A stretch of 29,142 nt of DNA, from contig JBJOMQ010000006.1 of NCBI GenBank assembly GCA_046052275.1, positions 1-29,142 of the forward strand, given 5' to 3'. The translations under genes and the position numbers were made by a program. Positions 1 to 6,445 of the stretch are shown here, one piece after another. The notes beneath the pieces were generated by a model. It had not been told where the DNA came from and did no database searches. It worked only from the letters and a program-made list of their open reading frames with translations. Origin of the DNA: UBA668 sp046052275. Its GTDB lineage: Bacteria; Actinomycetota; Acidimicrobiia; Acidimicrobiales; Ilumatobacteraceae. The stretch's first letter is position 1. Every line of letters starts with the position of its first letter.

Positions 1-29
1 CCTCCTGCCGCGTCGCCTGCAACGGCTGC

Positions 30-557
30 TCAGCCTGCGATGCCGACGAGCGACCGCCAGTCGACGGTCCGCGCAGCGGCCACCTGATGCGGTGCGAGCC
101 TGAGCGTCGACTCCGGCACGACGTCGACGAGATGGCGGAGTTCGGCGTAGTGATGGTGGTGCGACACGCCCTTGAAGTGGTGGCGCCGTGCCTCGACGAG
201 GTCGGCCGGCGCATCGGCGTCGAGGCAGCCCCAGATCGAGAAGGCCACGGTGAGGTCGTGCACCACGGGGGCCCGGCTGAACAGCGAGGCCCGGCGGAGG
301 GCGATGGCCAGGCAGCCTGCCACGACGTCGTCAGGGTCTTCGTCGCGCTGCAGCACCAGTCGGCTACGGAAGCCGTTGGCGATCTTCAGCGCGAAACCCT
401 GATCGGGTCCCGGATAGCCGAGCTGGGCCCCCGTCGGATGAAAGCCGCGGACCTCGCCGGGACGCGACGGCATCCACGATGCCGGCACCACGGGAGGCGA
501 CGAGTAGGCGCGTGCATCGTCGACGGTGGGCGCAGGTGCTGATCTCGGTGCGGCCAT
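30..557 (-). CDS. Conserved hypothetical protein, 175 aa
   Basis: I do not recognise this protein. It is soluble-looking, with no signal peptide or membrane segment. It opens with about 30 low-complexity residues rich in Ala, Pro and Ser, then an ordered region with a His-rich stretch near residue 130 (KGVSHHHHYAEL). The reading frame extends further upstream to 722, but that part runs into the 3' end of cimA and is Arg-rich shadow sequence. I start at the ATG at 557 because a -10-like box (TAACACT, 570-564) lies 6 nt before it, which fits a leaderless transcript. It lies downstream of cimA on the same strand with a 68-nt gap, so it could also be reached by readthrough. No function is assigned. 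Confidence 0.6.
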   Translation of the reverse strand: MAAPRSAPAPTVDDARAYSSPPVVPASWMPSRPGEVRGFHPTGAQLGYPGPDQGFALKIANGFRSRLVLQRDEDPDDVVAGCLAIALRRASLFSRAPVVHDLTVAFSIWGCLDADAPADLVEARRHHFKGVSHHHHYAELRHLVDVVPESTLRLAPHQVAAARTVDWRSLVGIAG

Positions 558-563
558 GGGTGA

Positions 564-570
564 AGTGTTA
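564..570 (-). promoter_or_regulatory. -10-like box for the 557..30 gene
   Basis: TAACACT on the minus strand ends 6 nt before the ATG at 557. This spacing matches several other genes in the window and suggests a leaderless start. No clear -35 was found. Confidence 0.35.
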
Positions 571-625
571 GCACGCCTTCGACCGCAGCCACGTGCCAGG
601 CGGATCCGACCCGCCCGGACGCCGG

Positions 626-2245
626 TCAGGCTGTTGCGTGCAGCAAGCCGAAGACCAGGCCGTCCTCGAGTGCCCGCCACGAGGCCTCGATGATGTTGGT
701 GCTCACGCCGATGGTGGTCCACGACCGCTCGCCGTTGGTGAAGTCGATCAGTACGCGGGTGACTGCCCCGGTTGCCGTGGCACCATCGAGGATGCGCACC
801 TTGTAATCGGTGAGGTGCACACGGTCGAGCGACGGGTAGACGGCAGCCAGCGCCGAGCGGAGCGCCGTGTCGATGGCATTCACCGGGCCGTTGCCCTCGG
901 CCGTGAAGACGTGGCGCTGAGCGCTCGCTCCGTCGATGCCGTCAGGACCGACCCACACCTTCACCGTGGCCTCGGTCGTGAAGTCGCCGCTCGGCAGCTC
1001 GTCGGTGATGACCCGCATGCTCTCGACGCGGAAGTACGACGGATGCCATCCGGATGCCCGGCGCATGAGCAGTTCGAGCGAGGCGTCGGCAGCCTCGAAG
1101 TGGTACCCCTCGTGCTCGAGCCGCTTGAGGTCGTCGATCACCTGATTCACGGCGGGACCGTCCATGGGGAGTCCGAGCTCGTCAGCCTTCAGCTGGATCG
1201 TCGCCCGGCCCGCCATCTCGCTGACCACGAAGCGGGTGCCGTTGCCGACAAGATCAGGGTCGACGTGCTCGTATGCGTCCTTGGCGCGTGCGATGGCGCT
1301 GACGTGCAGGCCCGCCTTGTGGGCGAATGCCGACGAGCCGACATACGGCGCCTGCGGGTTGAGCGGACGGTTGAGGATCTCTGCCACGTGGTGGCTGACG
1401 GCAGTGAGACGCTCGATGCGGCCCTCGGGAAGGCACTGCATGCCCAGCTTCAGTTGGAGGTTCGGGATGACCGTGGTGAGGTTGCAGTTCCCAGTGCGCT
1501 CGCCGAGCCCATTGAGCGTGCCCTGAACGTGCCGCGCCCCGGACATGACGGCAGCCATGCTGTTGGCGACTGCACACCCGGTGTCATCGTGGCAGTGGAT
1601 GCCGATGGTGGCGTCGCCACCGACGTGACGCCGCACGGCCGCCACGATGTCCCCGACCTCGTGCGGCAGCGAGCCGCCGTTGGTGTCGCACAGCACGAGA
1701 TGGGTGGCACCCTTCAGCACCGCCGCCTCGACTGCCCGAAGGCTGAACTCGGGATTGCGCTTGTAGCCGTCGAAGAAATGCTCGAGGTCGACGAGCACCT
1801 GACGGCCGGCAGACGCCAGGTATTCGACGGAGTCAGCGATCATTGCTACGCCCTCGTCGAGCGTCGTCTGCAGCGCCTCAGTCACCTGGTAGTCCCAGCT
1901 CTTCGCAACGATGCAGACCGCAGCGGTGTTGGCGTCGAGCAGGTTGCGCAGCGTGGCGTCGTCATCGGTCTTGCCACGCGGGCGTCGCGTGCTGCCGAAC
2001 GCCACCATCGTGCTGGTGCCGAGGCGAAGCTCGGTGGCGGCACGAGCGAAGAACTCGACGTCCTTCGGATTGGCTCCCGGCCACCCGCCCTCGATGAAGT
2101 GCACCCCGAGGTGGTCGAGTTGCTCGGCGATGCGCAGCTTGTCGTCGACAGTGGCGCTCACGCCCTCCACCTGCAGGCCGTCGCGGAGCGTGGTGTCGAA
2201 GACCTCCACCGTCGTGCTGGGGGCCGGGGTCGTGGTGGTGCTCAT
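626..2245 (-). CDS. cimA: (R)-citramalate synthase
   Basis: The protein is a member of the HMGL-like acyltransferase family. It condenses pyruvate with acetyl-CoA to (R)-citramalate, the first step of the threonine-independent route to 2-ketobutyrate and isoleucine. The N-terminal TIM barrel starts with the substrate and metal-binding motif DTTLRDGLQ. It carries the metal-binding HCHDDTG and the glycine loop GLGERTGN. The C-terminal 130 or so residues form the LeuA-type regulatory dimer domain. At about 539 residues it has the length of the long citramalate synthase family and resembles that family more than 2-isopropylmalate synthase, which is encoded separately at 15588. Two ATGs compete: 2245, preceded by GAGAGGA 11 nt away, and 2257, whose purine run abuts the ATG. 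I prefer 2245. The transcript begins with an Ile-codon leader peptide and a terminator-like hairpin (2326-2407), so attenuation by charged tRNA-Ile is inferred. Confidence 0.88.
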   Translation of the reverse strand: MSTTTTPAPSTTVEVFDTTLRDGLQVEGVSATVDDKLRIAEQLDHLGVHFIEGGWPGANPKDVEFFARAATELRLGTSTMVAFGSTRRPRGKTDDDATLRNLLDANTAAVCIVAKSWDYQVTEALQTTLDEGVAMIADSVEYLASAGRQVLVDLEHFFDGYKRNPEFSLRAVEAAVLKGATHLVLCDTNGGSLPHEVGDIVAAVRRHVGGDATIGIHCHDDTGCAVANSMAAVMSGARHVQGTLNGLGERTGNCNLTTVIPNLQLKLGMQCLPEGRIERLTAVSHHVAEILNRPLNPQAPYVGSSAFAHKAGLHVSAIARAKDAYEHVDPDLVGNGTRFVVSEMAGRATIQLKADELGLPMDGPAVNQVIDDLKRLEHEGYHFEAADASLELLMRRASGWHPSYFRVESMRVITDELPSGDFTTEATVKVWVGPDGIDGASAQRHVFTAEGNGPVNAIDTALRSALAAVYPSLDRVHLTDYKVRILDGATATGAVTRVLIDFTNGERSWTTIGVSTNIIEASWRALEDGLVFGLLHATA

Positions 2246-2325
2246 CTCGTCGTCCATCCTCTCGCTGGTCGTGCTGTCGGTACGGGCGCCGGCAGTGGCC
2301 GGTGGCGTACCGCCGGGAAATGAAA

Positions 2326-2347
2326 GAGCCGCCCGGAAGGGCGGCTC
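2326..2347 (-). terminator. Intrinsic terminator-like hairpin in the cimA leader (attenuator)
   Basis: The stem GAGCCGCCC/GGGCGGCTC is a perfect 9-bp pair around a 4-nt loop. On the minus strand it is followed by TTTCATTTC. It lies between the Ile-rich leader peptide and the cimA start, about 80 nt upstream of the gene, where a terminator only makes sense as a regulated attenuator. The T tract is interrupted, so termination is probably partial. Confidence 0.7.
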
Positions 2348-2350
2348 AGG

Positions 2351-2378
2351 GCGCACATCGGCAGGTGCCGACGTGCGC
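2351..2378 (-). promoter_or_regulatory. Leader hairpin immediately after the Ile leader peptide
   Basis: On the minus-strand RNA this is a 12-bp stem (GCGCACGUCGGC with GCCGAUGUGCGC, one G-U pair) with a 4-nt ACCU loop. Its first base is the last base of the leader-peptide stop codon. A ribosome stalled on the Ile codons would cover the 5' arm. It is the expected pause or anti-antiterminator hairpin of a ribosome-mediated attenuator. I did not find a strong alternative pairing that would melt the terminator. Confidence 0.6.
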
Positions 2379-2407
2379 TATCGAATAATGATGATCGAGG
2401 CGGCCAT
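2378..2407 (-). CDS. Ile-rich leader peptide of cimA (9 aa)
   Basis: The short reading frame encodes MAASIIIIR followed by TAG, with four Ile codons in a row (ATC ATC ATT ATT). It is followed at once by a strong hairpin and then a terminator-like hairpin, and then by citramalate synthase, an isoleucine-pathway enzyme. The match between codon identity and the end product is the main evidence. There is no clear Shine-Dalgarno sequence. The predicted transcription start lies about 16 nt upstream. Family knowledge: such peptides sense aminoacyl-tRNA supply through ribosome stalling. Confidence 0.8.
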   Translation of the reverse strand: MAASIIIIR

Positions 2408-2429
2408 GCAGGTCGACGTCACGCCCAGT

Positions 2430-2458
2430 ATTCAACCCCGATCGGTCGTGTCCGTCAA
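2430..2458 (-). promoter_or_regulatory. Promoter of the cimA leader
   Basis: TTGACG (2458-2453) and TTGAAT (2435-2430) are separated by exactly 17 nt on the minus strand. A start near 2423 would place the leader peptide ATG (2407) about 16 nt into the transcript. Confidence 0.55.
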
Positions 2459-2481
2459 CGCGACGGCCCTCCGGCGAACCG

Positions 2482-2572
2482 CCACGCCTGTGCACAACCT
2501 GTGGGATTGGCGTGGATGGCCTGAAAAGTTCTGTGAATCACGCCGTCACCCTGCGGATAACCCTGTGTACGC
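2482..2572. other. Cluster of DnaA-box-like 9-mers
   Basis: Within about 90 bp of comparatively AT-rich DNA, several minus-strand 9-mers resemble the DnaA box TTATCCACA, all in one orientation. They are TTATCCGCA (2560-2552, 8 of 9), TTGTGCACA (2497-2489, 7 of 9) and TGATTCACA (2540-2532, 7 of 9). Weaker copies lie at 2508-2500 and 2572-2564. The motif CTGTG recurs about every 10-30 bp. A perfect inverted repeat CCACGCC/GGCGTGG (2482-2488, 2509-2515) frames the first two boxes. No replication gene is nearby, so a role as origin is not supported. A DnaA-titration or regulatory site is possible. Confidence 0.35.
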
Positions 2573-2584
2573 CGAAATCCGCGC

Positions 2585-2613
2585 TTGACCGGCGCTGCGG
2601 CCTGTCGCACAGT
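2585..2613 (+). promoter_or_regulatory. Candidate promoter facing the gene-free region
   Basis: TTGACC (2585-2590) and CACAGT (2608-2613) are spaced by 17 nt on the plus strand. A start near 2620 would transcribe the structured stretch that follows. The -10 element is a weak match. Confidence 0.3.
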
Positions 2614-2619
2614 TCGCGG

Positions 2620-2980
2620 CATGCCGGTCGGCGCAGTCGACCGGAGTCCGATGACTGGTGACGGAGAACCGGGACCGGCGGCAACGCCGGCCTGGGGGAG
2701 ACGGTTCGCCAACCGGATTCCGGCCGCCCAGCGGGGCAGGCGCAAGGGGGGTCCGCATCTCTGCGAGGGGCGCCAGGCAACTGGCACCGCGCAGGGGAAA
2801 CGGGGCCGCCGGCGGGTGCTCACTCTCCCGCTGGCGGTGACATCGTGCCGACTGCTCGGGCAACCGGGCAGGAAGGCCGATGGCGGGCCACTCGCAGGAG
2901 TCGCCCCGGGCGGCGCTGGCACCTGCCGGCTGCCACCGGGGCACTCTGCGTTACGGGGCCTCAGGCACCGGACGCTGCCC
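2620..2980 (+). ncRNA. Candidate structured non-coding RNA, plus strand, ends uncertain
   Basis: This stretch lies between the cimA promoter region and the 3' end of ilvE, and I see no credible gene in it. Open frames here are Arg/Gly/Pro-rich and unlike any family I know. On the plus strand it can form three hairpins capped by the GNRA tetraloop GCAA. These are 2675-2690 (6-bp stem CCGGCG/CGCCGG, extendable past a bulged A), 2772-2785 (GCCAG/CTGGC) and 2852-2871 (8-bp stem with one G-U). A fourth hairpin, 2702-2715, has stem CGGTT/AACCG. The minus strand would have UUGC loops, which are not stabilising, so the plus strand is favoured. Conserved RNase P, tmRNA, SRP and common riboswitch motifs are absent. 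No T-rich terminator is seen, so both ends are guesses. Confidence 0.4.
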
Positions 2981-2982
2981 GG

Positions 2983-3900
2983 TCAGACGGCGTGTTCGAG
3001 CCATCCCGCGTACTTCGGCTCGCGTCCGCGCACGGCCGCTGCGTAGGTCTCGGCGATGGCCTTCGTCATCGGACCGGGGCACGGCACCTGGCGCTCATCG
3101 ACCGATCGCACCGAACCCACCTCGGCGGCCGTGCCGCACACGAAGATCTCCTCGGCGATGTAGAGGTCGGAGCGAGCGATGTTGTCGACTCGCACGTCGA
3201 ACCCGTGGTCGCGGGCAATCGTCATCACCGAGTTCTGGGTGATGCCCTCCAATGCGCCAGCCGAGAGCGGCGGCGTGAGGATGATGCCGTTGCGCACCAC
3301 GAAGATGTTCTCTCCCGTGCACTCGGCGACGAGGCCGTTGGGGGCGAGCATGATGGCCTCGTCGTAGCCGGCCTTGAGTGCCTCGACCTTGGCGAGCGAG
3401 CTGTTGACGTAGTTGCCGGTGGTCTTCGACGCAGGCGGCATCGTGTTGTGGTCGTGACGCGTCCACGACGAGATCTTCATCCGCACGCCCTTGTCGAGCG
3501 CGTCGTCGCCGAGGTAGGCGCCCCACGGCCAGCACGCGATGGCCACGTCGACCTTGCAGGGCAGGGTGTTCAGTCCCATCTCGCCGTAGCCGAAGTACGC
3601 GATGGGGCGGATGTAGCAGCCGGGAAGTCCGGTGCTCTTCACCGTGTCCTTCACTCCCTGCACGAGCTCGTCGACGGTGAAGGGAATGTCCATGCCAAGG
3701 ATGTGCGCCGAGTTGAACATCCGCTTGATGTGATCGGTGAGCCGGAACACCGCCGGGCCGTCCGCTGTCTCGTAGGCGCGGATTCCCTCGAAGACTCCGG
3801 TGCCGTAGTGCAGGGTGTGCGTGAGGACGTGGATCTGGGCCTTGTCCCAGTCGACGAGGGTTCCGTTCATCCAGATCTTCGGCGTCGTGGTGATGGGCAT
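2983..3900 (-). CDS. ilvE: Branched-chain amino acid aminotransferase
   Basis: This PLP-dependent class IV aminotransferase interconverts Val, Leu and Ile with their 2-keto acids, using glutamate as amino donor, in the cytoplasm. Family signatures are visible: HVLTHTLHYGTGVFEGIRAY near residues 24-43, the PLP lysine K159 in SKTTGNYVNS, the phosphate-cup stretch GENIFVV, and GITQNSV. The position of K159 coincides with the E. coli enzyme, and 305 residues is the normal length. The ATG at 3900 has a good Shine-Dalgarno sequence, GGAGAA, 4 nt upstream. It follows leuB on the same strand with a 78-nt gap, which suggests a leuB-ilvE operon. No leader peptide lies in the gap. It performs the last step for all three branched-chain amino acids. 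Confidence 0.93.
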   Translation of the reverse strand: MPITTTPKIWMNGTLVDWDKAQIHVLTHTLHYGTGVFEGIRAYETADGPAVFRLTDHIKRMFNSAHILGMDIPFTVDELVQGVKDTVKSTGLPGCYIRPIAYFGYGEMGLNTLPCKVDVAIACWPWGAYLGDDALDKGVRMKISSWTRHDHNTMPPASKTTGNYVNSSLAKVEALKAGYDEAIMLAPNGLVAECTGENIFVVRNGIILTPPLSAGALEGITQNSVMTIARDHGFDVRVDNIARSDLYIAEEIFVCGTAAEVGSVRSVDERQVPCPGPMTKAIAETYAAAVRGREPKYAGWLEHAV

Positions 3901-3978
3901 CGAATTCTCCGTGTGGGTGATGGGTGTCGGATCGGGTGCTCGGTGGGCGGGTGAGGCGTGGCGTGAGCCGGCCGGCGG

Positions 3979-4968
3979 TCAGCCGGCCACGCGGGAGGCG
4001 ATGGCAGCTCCGACCTCGGCGGTGGTTCCGGACGGCAGGTCTGCGCATGCAGCGCGGATCCGGTCGGCGGCGGCATTCTCGCCGAGGAAGTCGAGCATCA
4101 GTGCAGCGCTGAGAATCGCGGCGGCAGGGTTGGCCTTGCCGGTACCGACGATGTCGGGTGCCGAGCCGTGGACGGGCTCGAACATGCTCGGCCCAGTACG
4201 GGCCGGATTGAGGTTGGCGCTGCTGGCGAGCCCGATGCCGCCGCTCACCGCGCCACCGAGGTCGGTGAGGATGTCGCCGAACAGATTGTCGGTGACGATG
4301 ACGTCGTAGCGCTGGGGGTCCTGCACGAAGTAGATGCAGGCTGCATCGACATGGTTGTACGCAGTCGACACCTGCGGGTACTCGGCAGCCACGTCGTTGA
4401 ACGCCCGCTGCCACAGGTCGCCGGCGAACGTCAGCACGTTCGTCTTGTGCACGAGCGTGACGTGGCGGCGGCGGGACATCGCCAGTTCGAACGCATACCG
4501 GATGGCGCGCTCGGCGCCCATTCGGGTGTTCACGGATCCCTGCGTGGCCACCTCGTTGGGCGTGCCCTTCCGCAGCACGCCGCCCTCCCCCACATACGGC
4601 CCCTCGGTGTTCTCGCGGATCACGACGAAGTCGTGCGGCACCGACCCTCCCGGGGCGGTGCCGACGAATGGCCGCTGGTTGACGTAGAGGTCGAGCTCGA
4701 AGCGCATCTTCAGCAGCAGCCCGCGCTCGATCACGCCGGGTGGCACGTCGGGCGTGCCGACCGCGCCGAGGAGGATGGCATCGAAGGCCCGCAACTGGGC
4801 AAGGGTGGCATCGCTGAGGATCTCGCCATCGCGCAGGTATCGGGCGCCCCCGAGGTCGAAGTCGGTGGTGTCGACCGACACGCCAGCGGCTCGCACCACC
4901 TTCAGGGCCTGGGCGATGACCTCCGGCCCGATGCCGTCGCCCCCGATGACTGCGATGCGGTGTGACAT
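3979..4968 (-). CDS. leuB: 3-isopropylmalate dehydrogenase
   Basis: LeuB oxidises and decarboxylates 3-isopropylmalate to 2-ketoisocaproate with NAD+. It can act on 3-methylmalate in the citramalate route. The protein begins IAVIGGDGIGPEV and has the substrate-binding ERGLLLKMRFELDLYVNQRP region and the IRENTEGPYVGEGG stretch. The Mg-binding TDNLFGDILTDL and the NAD-binding EPVHGSAPDIVGTGKANP follow. At 329 residues it fits the shorter actinobacterial LeuB. An in-frame GTG at 4980 exists, but I start at the ATG at 4968. TACCGT (4984-4979) lies 10 nt before it and overlaps the GTG region, as for a leaderless transcript. It is divergent from greA, with about 130 bp between the starts, and ilvE follows downstream. 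Confidence 0.93.
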   Translation of the reverse strand: MSHRIAVIGGDGIGPEVIAQALKVVRAAGVSVDTTDFDLGGARYLRDGEILSDATLAQLRAFDAILLGAVGTPDVPPGVIERGLLLKMRFELDLYVNQRPFVGTAPGGSVPHDFVVIRENTEGPYVGEGGVLRKGTPNEVATQGSVNTRMGAERAIRYAFELAMSRRRHVTLVHKTNVLTFAGDLWQRAFNDVAAEYPQVSTAYNHVDAACIYFVQDPQRYDVIVTDNLFGDILTDLGGAVSGGIGLASSANLNPARTGPSMFEPVHGSAPDIVGTGKANPAAAILSAALMLDFLGENAAADRIRAACADLPSGTTAEVGAAIASRVAG

Positions 4969-4978
4969 ACGGCGCTGC

Positions 4979-4984
4979 ACGGTA
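4979..4984 (-). promoter_or_regulatory. -10 box of leuB
   Basis: TACCGT on the minus strand matches TANNNT and ends 10 nt before the leuB ATG, consistent with leaderless initiation. Confidence 0.4.
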
Positions 4985-5084
4985 CAGGCTGCGGGCGCCG
5001 GTCCTGCTGGCTGGCGACACCCCGGCCTCGCCCCGGCCGGCCCGGTGAGGGCTGCAGGGATGGGCCGTCCGCACGGGCCGCCGG

Positions 5085-5090
5085 TAGGTT
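5085..5090 (+). promoter_or_regulatory. -10 box of greA
   Basis: TAGGTT matches TANNNT and is 9 nt before the greA ATG. No Shine-Dalgarno sequence lies between them, so a leaderless mRNA is likely. Confidence 0.45.
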
Positions 5091-5099
5091 GACGGGACC

Positions 5100-5582
5100 A
5101 TGGCCAAGCACCACCTGTCTCGTGCCGCCTTCGAGCGGCTCACGGCCGAGCACTACGACCTCACCACCCGCGGCCGCATCCAGGTCGCCGAGAAGATCGA
5201 GACTGCCCGCCTGCTCGGCGACCTCTCCGAGAACGGCGACTACCACGCCGCCAAGGACGAGCAGGGCCATATGGAGGGCCGCATCCGCCATCTCGAGCAT
5301 CTCCTCGATCCCGAGAACCACGAGATCGTCGAAGTGAACGCCGACGGATCGATCGGACCCGGCTCGGTGGTCACCATCCTCTACGAGGGCGACGACGAAG
5401 ACATGGCCGAGCGATACCTCATCGGGCATCCCGAGGAGCAGACCGAGAGCATGCAGGTGATGAGTCCCAACTCGCCGCTCGGCACCGCACTGCTCGGCAA
5501 AGCCGAGGGCGACATCGTCGAGTACAAGGCTCCCAACGGCACGCTGCGCGTGCGCATCCTTGAGGTGGAAGCCGGAGCGTGA
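5100..5582 (+). CDS. greA: Transcription elongation factor GreA
   Basis: GreA enters the secondary channel of RNA polymerase and stimulates cleavage of the 3' end of backtracked transcripts. The N-terminal half (residues 1-75) is the antiparallel coiled coil. Its acidic tip is visible in LGDLSENGDYHAAKDEQ, where the Asp and Glu that assist Mg2+ are conserved. The C-terminal half carries the FKBP-like domain, including GSVVTI, SPNSPLGTALLGKAEGD and APNGTLRVRI. At 160 residues it is full length. The stop overlaps the next gene's GTG by 4 nt (GTGA), so translation is probably coupled to a hydrolase and a UbiB-like protein. This is an unusual partnership for greA. Confidence 0.93.
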   Translation: MAKHHLSRAAFERLTAEHYDLTTRGRIQVAEKIETARLLGDLSENGDYHAAKDEQGHMEGRIRHLEHLLDPENHEIVEVNADGSIGPGSVVTILYEGDDEDMAERYLIGHPEEQTESMQVMSPNSPLGTALLGKAEGDIVEYKAPNGTLRVRILEVEAGA

Positions 5583-6445
5583 CTCGCGTCCGCCATCCTG
5601 CGCTGCCGCACGGCGAGGAGATCGAGCTGCCCGGCCGCGGCACCACGTTTGCCCGTCTCGTCGACGGCCCCGCAGGCGCGCCCACCGTGCTGCTGCTGCA
5701 CGGGTGGACCGCATCTGCCGACCTGAACTTCTACACATGCTTCTCGGCACTCGCCGAGCATTTCAGGGTCGTCGCGCTCGACCACCGCGGACACGGGCGA
5801 GGTATCCGGTCGAAGCGTGCCTTCACGCTCGAGGACTGCGCCGACGACGCCATGGCCGTCTGCGACGTGCTCGGCATCGACCGCATCGTGCCGGTCGGAT
5901 ACTCCATGGGCGGCACGATCGCCGCACTGCTGTGGCGTCGCCACGCCGAGCGTGTGCACGGACTCGTGCTGTGCGCCACGGCGCCGCACTTCACGTCGTC
6001 GCGGCAGGAGCGCATGGGATTCCTCGGGCTGTCGGGCCTCGCAGCGCTCGCCCGGCTCACGCCTGGCCAGGCACAGCAGTGGCTCACCGACCAGTTCTAC
6101 CTGCAGCGCAAGCAGCAGACATGGGAGCCGTGGGCCGTCCACGAGGCGGCGCGCCACGACTGGCGAATGGTGCTCGAGGCCGGGCGCGCGATCGGCCGGT
6201 TCGATGCGCGGCCGTGGCTGTCGGAGGTCGACGTGCCCGCATCGGTGGTGGTGACGTTGCGCGACCGCGTCGTACCGCTGCACCGCCAGGTGAAGTACTT
6301 CGAGGGTCTCGCCGATGTCGAGGCCTTCCGTGTCGATGGCGACCATGACGCCGTCGCCGCACGCGCCGAGCGCTTCGTCCCCACCCTGCTGCGTGCGTGC
6401 CACTCCGTGCTGGAACGCGCCGGCGTCACCGTGTCCGCACGCTGA
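5579..6445 (+). CDS. Alpha/beta-hydrolase
   Basis: This is a cytoplasmic serine hydrolase of the alpha/beta-hydrolase fold, 288 residues. It shows the oxyanion-hole segment LLLHGWTAS (39-47), the nucleophile elbow GYSMGG with Ser109, a likely catalytic Asp229 (LRDRVV) and His256 (DGDHDAV), so the triad looks intact. The substrate cannot be read from sequence; an esterase, lipase or thioesterase role is possible. Similar actinobacterial proteins are annotated only as hydrolases. It starts with GTG at 5579, overlapping the greA stop, and its TGA overlaps the next ATG by one base (TGATG). Because the next gene encodes a UbiB/ABC1 protein, a role in lipid or isoprenoid metabolism is a reasonable guess only. 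Confidence 0.82.
   Translation: MTRVRHPALPHGEEIELPGRGTTFARLVDGPAGAPTVLLLHGWTASADLNFYTCFSALAEHFRVVALDHRGHGRGIRSKRAFTLEDCADDAMAVCDVLGIDRIVPVGYSMGGTIAALLWRRHAERVHGLVLCATAPHFTSSRQERMGFLGLSGLAALARLTPGQAQQWLTDQFYLQRKQQTWEPWAVHEAARHDWRMVLEAGRAIGRFDARPWLSEVDVPASVVVTLRDRVVPLHRQVKYFEGLADVEAFRVDGDHDAVAARAERFVPTLLRACHSVLERAGVTVSAR

Noticed and set aside
593..2323. Long plus-strand frame across cimA
   Set aside because: It is antisense to a clear enzyme gene. The translation is low in recognisable motifs and rich in Arg, Val and His, which is typical of shadow frames in high-GC DNA.
2482..2572. Chromosomal origin of replication
   Set aside because: DnaA-box-like sites are present, but dnaA, dnaN, rpmH and a clear AT-rich unwinding element are absent.
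2782..2791. TGGCACCGCG, a full match to the T-box consensus TGGNACCGCG
   Set aside because: It overlaps a stable GCAA hairpin (2772-2785) that would pair part of the motif. No plus-strand gene follows until greA, and no specifier stem was found. A chance match in GC-rich DNA is likely.
2620..2980. RNase P RNA, tmRNA or SRP RNA
   Set aside because: The conserved RNase P GAGGAAAGTCC and ACAGAA segments, the tRNA-like ends of tmRNA and the GGAAGGGAGCAG loop of SRP RNA are not present.
2546..3046. Open frames on both strands in the gene-free region
   Set aside because: The translations are Arg/Gly/Pro-rich, match no known family, overlap each other, and lack a ribosome-binding site.
3095..5143. 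Long minus-strand frame of 682 codons across ilvE and leuB
   Set aside because: It is the +1 shadow of ilvE and leuB on the same strand, Arg/Pro-rich, with no family match.
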